Positions 1 to 5,808 are shown, counted from the stretch's first letter. The stretch: 5,826 bases of DNA from Methanosphaera sp. (GCA_021199865.1 JAJQHG010000015.1:1-5826); one strand, 5' to 3'. Program-made: numbers and translations. Notes: generated by a model not told the origin, from the sequence alone.

Positions 1-1
1 A

Positions 2-3000
2 ATTAATAACCCCTGGAATAGTATAACTCAAGACATTATATCAAATATGACTAATAGTTCTACACTATACATAGCTAATGGAGTGTATAATGTAAGTTAT
101 GTGACAATATCTATTGATTTAACAATTATTGGAGAAGATGTTAATAATACTATTCTACAGTCAACTAGTAGTAGTGGATTATTCAACATTACTTCTACAA
201 CAACATTATCTAATCTATCTATAACAGGTAATACTAGTAGTATAAAGAATTATGGAACACTAACACTAGATAATGTTAGAGTATATAATATTACTAATAC
301 AAATAGTGGTAACAGTTTAATAGCTAACTATGGAAACATTAGTGTTAATAACTCTAGTTTTAGTAATATATACTCATATTATGGTAGTATTATTTATGAT
401 AGAAGTACAGAATTTAGTTCTATAATAATTAATAACTCATACTTTGAGTCTATTGGTTCAAAGTCTACTAGGGGTGGAGTATTTTATTTTAGTTATTCGA
501 ATGTAACTCTAGAGAATAGCTCTTATAATAAAACATATGCTTCATCATATGGTAGTATGATCTATGCACAGTACTCTAATATAACTATATATAATACTAA
601 TATATCCAATAGTGGATTAAACTCTACATGTGCAGTTATATATCTAAGTTATAGTAATTTAACAACTAATTCTAGTCAGATATCATCTAGTAAGGTTAAT
701 AAATCAATGATATATGCAAGAAACAGTACTGTTAATATGGTAAACTCAGAGTTTAATGATAATATTGCTAATCAGTGGGCAGGAGTATTGGATTTAGAAG
801 GAAGTAGTGCTACTATTACATCATGTACATTCAATAATAATACAGCTTTATATAATGCTGGTGGAGTAATATATGCTTATAATAGTAATATAACTATTAA
901 TGATTCATCATTTACAAATAATACGGCTATACTTGGTGGTGCAATAACAACATTTAATGGTTCAGCATCAAGTAATAAAATCATTGTAACACCTTCAACT
1001 ACTACTATCCTAAACAGTAACTTTACTAATAACGTAGCAGTTTATGGTGGAGCAATCTATGATATATATGCTAATGTTGGTATAGAAAATTCCATCTTTA
1101 CTGATAATAGTGCAGAATATTCTGGTGGAGCAATATACATTAATAATGGTACACTTATTATGGAAAACTCTAGTTTACAAAATAATAATGCTACAAACTT
1201 TGGTGGAGCAATATATGCCTATGTTTCAGTATTAGATATCAGTTATTCTAACTTAACATATAATAATGCTGATACAGGTGCTGATCTATATTCACGTTAT
1301 ACTGAAAGTTTAACTAGTTACCAGAATGTTGTTACTAATAGATCATCTCTTGTTACAAATGATACAGCTACTTATGAATCATCAGTTGAACTAATAATCA
1401 CCTCACTTAATGATGAAAACACTACTTATTTACCATCAAGCTATGATTTACGTGATGAAGGGTATGTTACTAGTGTAAAATATCAGGGAAGTGGTGGTAA
1501 CTGTTGGGCATTTGCAACATTAGGTACACTAGAGTCATGTATACTAAAAGCTACAGGCCTAACATATGACCTATCAGAAAGTAATATGAAGAATTTAATG
1601 GCATTATATTCAATTACTAGTTGGCCTGTAAATCCAAATGCAGGTGGATATGATAATATGGCTGTAGCATATCTTATTAACTGGATAGGACCAACACTAG
1701 AATCTACTGAGGCCTATGATTCATCAAGTCAGTTATCTGGAGAATATAGTACTTTATTGCATGTGAATAATGTTTATGGTATAGCAGTTCGTAGTAATTA
1801 CACTGATAATGATCAGATAAAAGAAGCTATATTAAAGTATGGAGCAGTCTATACTGATATTTATGTTGGATACTCCTATTCTGGTAATAACTTATATTAT
1901 AGTGGTACTTCTAGTCCTAACCATGCTGTTGTTATAGTTGGATGGGATGATAATTATAGTAGATATAACTTTAATGAGACACCTCAAGGTGATGGAGCAT
2001 TTATAGTTAAGAATAGTTGGGGAAATAGTAGTGGTGATGATGGATATTACTATGTCTCCTATTATGATACAAGTATACTAGCTTCATGTGATGATTTAAT
2101 AGGTGTTGGTGGATTTACATTTATCCTTAATGATACTGAGGTTTATAACAAACAGTATCAATATGATTATGGTGGACTAACAAAATGGTTAAATGTATCT
2201 TCAAGTAGTGCTTCTATAAAAAATACATATACATCAAGTGGTAATGATACGATAAGAGCATTCGGTACATATGTAGCATATTTAGATCAAACATATACTG
2301 CAAAACTCTACATTAATAATAGATTAGTATATACTCAAACAGGTACATTCTCACACCTTGGATATGAAACAGTGAAATTCGATGAATCATTTAATGTAAG
2401 TACAAATGACATAATAACAATAGAACTAACTTTCTCTAGTAACAGAACATACACATTACTGCCTATATCCTCAACAGATTATTCAACTGTTGTATCAACA
2501 AGTAATTCACTACTAAATAATAGAGTATACTCTGATGCAGTTGGATGTCTTAAACTCTACACTGTAAGTCAGGAAAGTAGTGCATATATAACTACAAAGA
2601 TAATAAGTAATGAGTATAATAACACAAGCATAAGCATAGAGATAATAGATGGAAACAATAACACAATAACCAATGGTACTATTACGATACTTGAGGGTGA
2701 TACTGAGATAACTAGTATTACAATAAACAATGCTACTACTACCATATCATTAAATAATCTTTCAATAGGAACACATAACATTACAATACAATACTCAAAT
2801 AGTACTTACACAACAACAACAGACATAGAATTAGAGATAAATAAGAAAAATGTAAATATATACTTACCACAAGTTACAGGTGTGATAGGAGAGAATATTA
2901 CACTAATAGCATACCTTACAGATAGTAATGGAAACAATATAACTGGTGGAAACATTGTATTTAAAATAAATGGTGTAACCCTTAAGAGTGATGGAACATT

Positions 3001-3832
3001 TAATTCTACAGGTACAGCCCTAAAGATTAGTGTAGTAAATGGATATGCAAGTGTTACTATTACTGCAACAAAATACATACGTGATGCAAAGAACCTGACA
3101 ATATCTTATAGTGGATCAAGTCAATACATTGAGTGTACATCAAACATGACAACCGTAGAAATAGCAAAAAGATATGCAAATATCCGTGTAACAACTAATA
3201 CAACAACAGCCAAACAGGGAACATACATACAATTCATTGCAACACTAACAGACACAACAAAAAATAGTAACACATCAATGTTAGATGATAACGCATATGT
3301 ATTCTTCAAAGTAAATGGTGTTACACTAAAGGATAGTGATGGTAACACAATAATGGTAAAAGTAGAAAATAATACAGCAATATATAACTATTATATACCA
3401 ACAGGAACATCAACAGAATATGCTGATGGATCAATAAGAGACTACATAGTAACAGCAGTATACACTAGCAACAATTATTACCCTGATAGTAGAGATAACA
3501 CAACATTCAACATAGAAAAAAGTATAACAAACATAGAACTCACAGAAATAGTAATCAACACTACTTCCAATACATTATCAATAAAAGCCAATATAACAGA
3601 CTATACTGGTGAAAACCTAAACCGTACTGTTAAAATTGCTATAAAGATCAATGGAGTAACATTAACAAAGAATAATAAAACAGTTTATTACAGTATAACA
3701 AATGGAGTAATCAACCTAAATAATATTACAATACCAAAATCATCAAACTACTATAACGTGACAATAATAGTCTCAGAAAGCACATCCTATGAGTCAAGTA
3801 GATTAACCAGTGTACCTGTAATAAAAACTTAA
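2..3832 (+). CDS. Adhesin-like surface protein with papain-family (C1A) cysteine peptidase domain, 5' truncated
   Basis: The frame is open to the window edge without a stop, and the residues before the first Met (base 47) already read like the start of a pectin-lyase-type beta-helix, so that Met is internal and the true start with the signal peptide lies upstream. Counting from Met47 as residue 1: residues 1-420 are an Asn/Ser/Thr-rich parallel beta-helix with GGA/GGV rungs; about 462-680 is a C1A peptidase opening with LPSSYDLRD, with Gln480 (oxyanion hole), Cys486 in GGNCWAF, His626 in NHAVVIVGW and Asn656 in VKNSWG, so the catalytic set is complete; about 700-842 resembles the lectin-like domain that often follows such peptidases (YQYDYGG at 704); about 845-1261 are four Ig-like modules. 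No transmembrane anchor or pseudomurein-binding repeat is visible at the C-terminus. Many N-X-S/T sequons fit an exported glycoprotein. Role inferred: secreted or wall-associated adhesin with proteolytic activity. The peptidase call is firm; the substrate is unknown. Confidence 0.9.
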   Translation: MNNPWNSITQDIISNMTNSSTLYIANGVYNVSYVTISIDLTIIGEDVNNTILQSTSSSGLFNITSTTTLSNLSITGNTSSIKNYGTLTLDNVRVYNITNTNSGNSLIANYGNISVNNSSFSNIYSYYGSIIYDRSTEFSSIIINNSYFESIGSKSTRGGVFYFSYSNVTLENSSYNKTYASSYGSMIYAQYSNITIYNTNISNSGLNSTCAVIYLSYSNLTTNSSQISSSKVNKSMIYARNSTVNMVNSEFNDNIANQWAGVLDLEGSSATITSCTFNNNTALYNAGGVIYAYNSNITINDSSFTNNTAILGGAITTFNGSASSNKIIVTPSTTTILNSNFTNNVAVYGGAIYDIYANVGIENSIFTDNSAEYSGGAIYINNGTLIMENSSLQNNNATNFGGAIYAYVSVLDISYSNLTYNNADTGADLYSRYTESLTSYQNVVTNRSSLVTNDTATYESSVELIITSLNDENTTYLPSSYDLRDEGYVTSVKYQGSGGNCWAFATLGTLESCILKATGLTYDLSESNMKNLMALYSITSWPVNPNAGGYDNMAVAYLINWIGPTLESTEAYDSSSQLSGEYSTLLHVNNVYGIAVRSNYTDNDQIKEAILKYGAVYTDIYVGYSYSGNNLYYSGTSSPNHAVVIVGWDDNYSRYNFNETPQGDGAFIVKNSWGNSSGDDGYYYVSYYDTSILASCDDLIGVGGFTFILNDTEVYNKQYQYDYGGLTKWLNVSSSSASIKNTYTSSGNDTIRAFGTYVAYLDQTYTAKLYINNRLVYTQTGTFSHLGYETVKFDESFNVSTNDIITIELTFSSNRTYTLLPISSTDYSTVVSTSNSLLNNRVYSDAVGCLKLYTVSQESSAYITTKIISNEYNNTSISIEIIDGNNNTITNGTITILEGDTEITSITINNATTTISLNNLSIGTHNITIQYSNSTYTTTTDIELEINKKNVNIYLPQVTGVIGENITLIAYLTDSNGNNITGGNIVFKINGVTLKSDGTFNSTGTALKISVVNGYASVTITATKYIRDAKNLTISYSGSSQYIECTSNMTTVEIAKRYANIRVTTNTTTAKQGTYIQFIATLTDTTKNSNTSMLDDNAYVFFKVNGVTLKDSDGNTIMVKVENNTAIYNYYIPTGTSTEYADGSIRDYIVTAVYTSNNYYPDSRDNTTFNIEKSITNIELTEIVINTTSNTLSIKANITDYTGENLNRTVKIAIKINGVTLTKNNKTVYYSITNGVINLNNITIPKSSNYYNVTIIVSESTSYESSRLTSVPVIKT
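860..1282 (+). repeat. Beta-helix rungs with GGA(I)Y motif inside the adhesin
   Basis: Five GG(A/V)I-type motifs start at residues 272, 297, 334, 360 and 386 (Met47 numbering), mostly 25-26 residues apart with one longer turn of 37. Each is followed by the pattern of a short strand, an Asn ladder and then S-x-F/L-x-N-N. At DNA level ggtggagcaat recurs at 1046, 1124 and 1202. A related GGV rung lies further upstream at residue 143. The pattern resembles the GGAI/FxxN repeats of polymorphic outer-membrane-type beta-helix proteins. This part probably forms the elongated stalk or carbohydrate-contacting surface that presents the peptidase. Confidence 0.7.
2579..3829 (+). repeat. Four degenerate Ig-like modules at the adhesin C-terminus
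   Basis: Three modules share the core K(I/V)NGVTL at residues 973, 1088 and 1200 (Met47 numbering), a spacing of 115 and 112 residues. A more divergent first module has the counterpart NGTITILEGDTEI at about 876. Each module ends in a strand such as VEIAKR or FNIEKS that leads into the next. Bacterial/archaeal Ig-like (Big-type) domains have this size and layout and usually act as spacers in surface proteins. The last module runs straight to the stop codon, with no anchor after it. Confidence 0.65.
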
Positions 3833-3840
3833 CCCTCCTC

Positions 3841-3855
3841 TTTTTTTTATTTTTA
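3841..3855 (+). terminator. T-run terminator after the adhesin gene
   Basis: Nine bases after the stop codon comes a run of eight T, then A and five T, preceded by the pyrimidine stretch ccctcctc. Archaeal RNA polymerase terminates at such oligo-T stretches without needing a hairpin. No stable stem precedes it. It separates the adhesin from the next gene. Confidence 0.6.
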
Positions 3856-3904
3856 ATATTAATAAATTAATTGAATCTATATTATTTATAATTCATTAAA
3901 TCCA

Positions 3905-3914
3905 TTTTTATATG
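3905..3914 (+). promoter_or_regulatory. Candidate TATA box for the metallo-hydrolase-like gene
   Basis: TTTTTATATG resembles the archaeal consensus YTTTATATA and would place a start site near 3935, giving a leader of about 80 bases. A second candidate, TTATAAAA at 3961-3968, would give a start near 3988 and a leader of roughly 28 bases. The TATAAATA at 3993-4000 is too close to the start codon to serve. In such AT-rich sequence TATA-like words arise by chance, so the choice is uncertain. Confidence 0.35.
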
Positions 3915-4016
3915 ATATTAAGTAGTTTAATAGAAAAATAGTTCATAAAATTAGTGATAATTATAAAAGACAATCATTAATTATAGTAATTCTATAAATA
4001 GTAAGTAGTGAATATA

Positions 4017-4712
4017 ATGTCAAGAAAGAAAATTTTTTTAATACTATTATTGATATTAGTCATCCTATTCGTGGCATACTTTAAGATATTTCCTCAAGCA
4101 ACGACAATAATAGCAGAAACTGATACAGGTAGTATAACAAAAACAGTGTACAATAATAACTCTAATTCAAACATTACTATTATATTAATAACAGGTATAC
4201 ATCCAAGAGAAACATTATCAATAGAACCTGAACAGGAGGCACTCGAAGAGTTTGCAAGCGAAAATAATGTTAGGTGCATTAACTATGATGTGGATGTAAC
4301 AAAGAATCCTGATGATTATAGTGAGGGTAGAAGTAATGGTGAACACTTAATAGCCGATTATATACTTCCAGATATATATGAAGATAATCTTGCTAGTGTA
4401 GTAATTATTAGTCATTCACATATTGAAGGTTATGGTGAAGGATACTATGTAGCAACTCCTGCAATGGATGAAGCATCAGTAACAATTGCCGAGAAAATAA
4501 ATACCTATGGAGAAGACTTTGGATATTATCCATCTAATGTAACAACTTCATATAATAGTACATCTGCTCAATTAGTATCAAGACCATTAGCAAATGCTGG
4601 TTATCCAACATTAGTATATGAGATACCTGAGAATATTACAACAGATGATGCTAATGAGTATACACAGGACTTACTTGAAATAGTATATGAAATACTTCAA
4701 GGCAATTTATAA
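4017..4712 (+). CDS. Membrane-anchored M14 / AstE-AspA-like putative zinc hydrolase
   Basis: This is a 231-aa protein. The frame can be extended to a GTG at 4008, but I prefer ATG 4017: the GTGA at 4008-4011 then sits five bases upstream as a weak ribosome binding site, and MSRKK gives a proper positive-inside N-terminus. Residues 6-25 form one hydrophobic segment (signal anchor); the rest should lie outside the membrane. Motifs run in the order of the zinc carboxypeptidase / succinylglutamate desuccinylase superfamily: GIHPRE with His62 and Glu65, like GIHSRE in carboxypeptidase A (zinc ligands HxxE); NPDDYSEGRSNGE (97-109), reminiscent of the substrate-binding NPDGY and R-x-N region; VVIISHSH with His133 or His135 as third zinc ligand; and VYEIPE with Glu202 at the place of the catalytic Glu. 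It is shorter than most M14 enzymes (about 300 aa), so this is a compact or divergent member. Inferred role: trimming of wall peptides or extracellular peptides. The substrate cannot be read from the sequence. It could also be a catalytically altered relative. Confidence 0.6.
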   Translation: MSRKKIFLILLLILVILFVAYFKIFPQATTIIAETDTGSITKTVYNNNSNSNITIILITGIHPRETLSIEPEQEALEEFASENNVRCINYDVDVTKNPDDYSEGRSNGEHLIADYILPDIYEDNLASVVIISHSHIEGYGEGYYVATPAMDEASVTIAEKINTYGEDFGYYPSNVTTSYNSTSAQLVSRPLANAGYPTLVYEIPENITTDDANEYTQDLLEIVYEILQGNL

Positions 4713-4734
4713 ATAATTAAACTCCCTTATAAAC

Positions 4735-4740
4735 TTTTTT
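4735..4740 (+). terminator. T-run terminator after the metallo-hydrolase-like gene
   Basis: A run of six T starts 22 bases after the stop codon, following a short C-containing stretch (actccc). It is weak but placed where an archaeal oligo-T terminator is expected. A second T7 at 4795-4801 could back it up. Confidence 0.4.
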
Positions 4741-4768
4741 ATTGAGATAATTAATAATGTTAAGTGGG

Positions 4769-4780
4769 TATATAAAAATA
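4769..4780. promoter_or_regulatory. TATA-like element of unclear orientation
   Basis: TATATAAAAATA is a strong TATA-type word. Read on the plus strand it would start transcripts near 4800, at the T7/A9 junction. Read on the minus strand it is TATTTTTATATA, a closer match to the archaeal consensus, with an A-rich segment before it, but it would then fire antisense into the 3' end of the preceding gene. Neither reading is compelling. Confidence 0.25.
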
Positions 4781-4801
4781 GTTTTTATTATAGATTTTTT
4801 T

Positions 4802-4848
4802 AAAAAAAAAGTATACCTAAGAGACTAGGATTTTTCTCTTTAGGTATA
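4802..4848 (-). terminator. Hairpin followed by nine T, terminator-like on the minus strand
   Basis: Arms tatacctaagag (4812-4823) and ctctttaggtata (4836-4848) pair over 12 base pairs with a single bulged base and enclose a 12-base loop. On the minus strand the stem is followed after two bases by nine T (A9 at 4802-4810 on the plus strand), the textbook arrangement of an intrinsic terminator. On the plus strand no T-run follows the stem. It would end leftward transcription before it meets the convergent metallo-hydrolase gene. A plus-strand 5' leader hairpin is the alternative. Confidence 0.55.
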
Positions 4849-4891
4849 ATGTCCTTCTAAATTATTCAATTTAGCTAATTAAACTTACTAC

Positions 4892-4936
4892 TTCCTATGT
4901 TACTAATTATTTAGTAAAGGAGATTATTTATAGGAA
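4892..4936. repeat. Nested inverted repeat
   Basis: An outer pair ttcctat (4892-4898) / ataggaa (4930-4936), seven base pairs, encloses a perfect inner hairpin ttactaa (4900-4906) / ttagtaa (4911-4917) with the four-base loop ttat. The two stems are nearly contiguous on the 5' side and separated by 12 bases on the 3' side, giving a bulged-stem shape. The pairing is visible but AT-rich, so chance is possible. Confidence 0.4.
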
Positions 4937-4988
4937 TAGGATCACAGTTTGTATAATTGATTATTTCTTAATTCATTTATTAAATTTA

Positions 4989-5026
4989 GGAATAACAGTT
5001 ATTGAGGATACTTAACTAGTTATTCC
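4989..5026. repeat. Inverted repeat (12-bp interrupted stem)
   Basis: ggaataac (4989-4996) pairs with gttattcc (5019-5026), and agtt (4997-5000) extends it to aact (5014-5017) across one bulged A. The loop is 13 bases and contains attgaggat, which is repeated directly at 5032-5040. Confidence 0.45.
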
Positions 5027-5058
5027 AAATCATTGAGGATTAAAAGATAAAAGTACAG

Positions 5059-5079
5059 TTATCCTTCTATAAAGGATAA
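5059..5079. repeat. Short perfect hairpin
   Basis: ttatcctt (5059-5066) and aaggataa (5072-5079) form a perfect eight-base-pair stem with a five-base loop (ctata), extendable by a G-T pair. It lies 11 bases before the tandem array. No T-run follows on either strand, so a terminator role is unlikely. Confidence 0.45.
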
Positions 5080-5090
5080 TTTTCTTCAAA

Positions 5091-5385
5091 GAGATGTATT
5101 CTTTTCCATCATTACATGTTTAGTGTTACATGATTTTTAATAATCATGTAACTGTATTCTCCATCATATTTAGATTCATTCCTTTATGTTTATTTGTCCT
5201 TTGAGATGTATATTCTCCATCATTACGTCTTTAGCGTTAAGTGATTTTTAATAATCATCTAACTATTGTCTCAGCCATATTTAGTATCATTCCTTTATGT
5301 TTATTTGTCCTTTGAGATGTATATTCTCCATCATTACATAGGTTATTACAGGTTGTTTTTACTCTGTAATTATAGTCTCGATCAT
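5091..5385. repeat. Tandem array, about 111-base units with a hairpin in each
   Basis: Units begin with gagatgta at 5091, 5203 and 5314, spaced 112 and 111 bases. A perfect 51-base direct repeat (5176-5226 and 5287-5337) spans the unit 1/2 and unit 2/3 boundaries. Each unit has two halves: half A carries tctccatcattac and then a hairpin, and half B carries tctccatcatatttag and, in units 1 and 2, a segment ending in atttgtccttt. The ccatcat core or its relic recurs at 5106, 5161, 5217, about 5272, 5328 and about 5379, a 55-56-base sub-period except for the last step. Hairpins: unit 1 5125-5152 (perfect 11-bp stem, loop tttaat), unit 2 5236-5263 (same stem with one mismatch and one G-T pair), unit 3 5345-5370 (attacag/ctgtaat, 7 bp, different sequence). 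The second half of unit 3 has diverged. Confidence 0.85.
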
Positions 5386-5497
5386 ATTTTTATTCAACTC
5401 ATTAGTTTTTTTAAAGTTAATTAGAGTTTATTAATTTCTGCATATTATGTTATTTTTGTAAATTTAGGGTTATTTAATATTTATTTTACCACTTCAC

Positions 5498-5515
5498 GGA
5501 AATCATGCAATTTCC
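5498..5515. repeat. Short hairpin in a locally GC-richer patch
   Basis: ggaaat (5498-5503) pairs with atttcc (5510-5515) around the six-base loop catgca, just before ccccctgg. The patch 5490-5560 is noticeably less AT-rich than its surroundings. That could mark a structured RNA segment in such a genome. Confidence 0.35.
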
Positions 5516-5520
5516 CCCTG

Positions 5521-5551
5521 GTCTTGATAAAAGTGTTTGACAATCAAGGAC
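5521..5551. repeat. Bulged hairpin next to the GC-richer patch
   Basis: gtcttgat (5521-5528) pairs with atcaaggac (5543-5551) with one bulged G and a 14-base loop. It follows the previous hairpin by six bases, so the two may stack in one RNA. Confidence 0.35.
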
Positions 5552-5593
5552 TAAATCAAAGTTAATCTTCTATATTTATTTTAACATTTTAAC

Positions 5594-5631
5594 CACTTTA
5601 TGGATTCCTTCTTTTAAAGTGATGTTTTTTT
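5594..5631 (+). terminator. Hairpin with T-run, terminator-like on the plus strand
   Basis: cacttta (5594-5600) and taaagtg (5615-5621) form a seven-base-pair stem with a 14-base loop, followed after three bases by seven T (5625-5631) and more T-rich sequence. This would end plus-strand transcripts crossing the repeat array. It conflicts with the minus-strand reading suggested by the 4802-4848 terminator, unless transcription occurs in both directions. Confidence 0.35.
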
Positions 5632-5694
5632 ATTGATTTTATTTTTTATTGTTTTTGTTGATTTATTGTTTTTCATGTTTAATTATAACATATT

Positions 5695-5712
5695 AATTCC
5701 CCACAAGGAATT
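5695..5712. repeat. Short hairpin between the T-rich tract and the minus-strand TATA box
   Basis: aattcc (5695-5700) and ggaatt (5707-5712) flank the loop ccacaa. On the plus strand a T-rich tail follows (tattttctttt). On the minus strand the hairpin would fall at the very 5' end of a transcript starting near 5709. Confidence 0.3.
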
Positions 5713-5721
5713 TATTTTCTT

Positions 5722-5808
5722 TTAAATTACTATATAAGTATGGTAGTACTTACTAGTCATTACTTTTCTTATGAAACTTTTCTTTAGTTTTGATTGTACT
5801 GATTTCAT
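5722..5808 (-). CDS. Possible small basic peptide (28 aa)
   Basis: On the minus strand AGGTG (plus positions 5815-5819) stands six bases before an ATG at 5806-5808, a good methanogen-type ribosome binding site. The frame reads 28 codons beginning MKSVQSKLKKSFIRK and ends at TAA (5722-5724). The peptide is Lys-rich at its N-terminal half and Tyr/Ile-rich at its end. No family is recognised. It overlaps the putative TATA box, so if both are real they belong to different transcripts. It could be a chance frame, or the remnant of a gene whose 3' part has decayed. Confidence 0.3.
   Translation of the reverse strand: MKSVQSKLKKSFIRKVMTSKYYHTYIVI
5731..5738 (-). promoter_or_regulatory. Candidate archaeal TATA box on the minus strand
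   Basis: Minus-strand CTTATATA matches the archaeal YTTATATA core exactly. About 22-25 bases downstream lies 5706-5709, a predicted start site that would launch a leftward transcript through the repeat array. The plus-strand reading TATATAAG would instead start near 5760 towards the right edge. Orientation is inferred from the consensus and from the minus-strand terminator at 4802. Confidence 0.4.

Larger units (their letters stand above)
4713..5721. other. About 1 kb without a recognisable large gene, rich in hairpins and tandem repeats
   Basis: No frame above about 60 codons is present on either strand. The stretch holds, left to right: a TATA-like element (4769), a T7/A9 junction, a hairpin (4812-4848), a nested hairpin (4892-4936), two further hairpins (4989-5026, 5059-5079), a tandem array (5091-5385), two hairpins (5498-5515, 5521-5551), a hairpin with T-run (5594-5631) and a hairpin at 5695-5712. 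From about 5080 onward the plus strand is visibly T-rich, so the minus strand is purine-richer, which in AT-rich archaea is the usual look of the transcribed sense strand. I see no tRNA, rRNA or known riboswitch in it. Confidence 0.6.

Noticed and set aside
2569..3348. Three minus-strand open frames of 70-90 codons
   Set aside because: They lie wholly inside the adhesin coding region, are hydrophobic Val/Leu/Ile-rich mirror images of the Thr/Asn codons, and have no ribosome binding sites. They are shadows of the real gene.
4008..4016. GTG at 4008 as start of the metallo-hydrolase-like gene
   Set aside because: It adds only three residues ahead of MSRKK, has no upstream ribosome binding site, and the GTGA itself serves better as the binding site for ATG 4017.
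4094..4279. Minus-strand frame of 61 codons
   Set aside because: It is an antisense shadow of the metallo-hydrolase-like gene with no translation signal.
4795..4848. Inverted terminal repeat or insertion sequence end
   Set aside because: The arms belong to a single local hairpin with a T-run. No matching copy at another position, no transposase and no target-site duplication can be seen.
5091..5385. CRISPR array
   Set aside because: The repeat unit is about 111 bases, the segments between the identical blocks are themselves related to each other, and no unique spacers or cas genes are visible.
5490..5560. tRNA or other known stable RNA in the GC-richer patch
   Set aside because: No cloverleaf, no T-loop GGTTCAAATC-type sequence and no CCA-proximal stem can be drawn; only two short hairpins are present.
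5614..5676. Minus-strand 20-codon frame beginning MKNNKSTKTIKNK
   Set aside because: It is an A-rich low-complexity stretch without a ribosome binding site. A Lys/Asn-rich peptide is what random A-rich DNA would encode.
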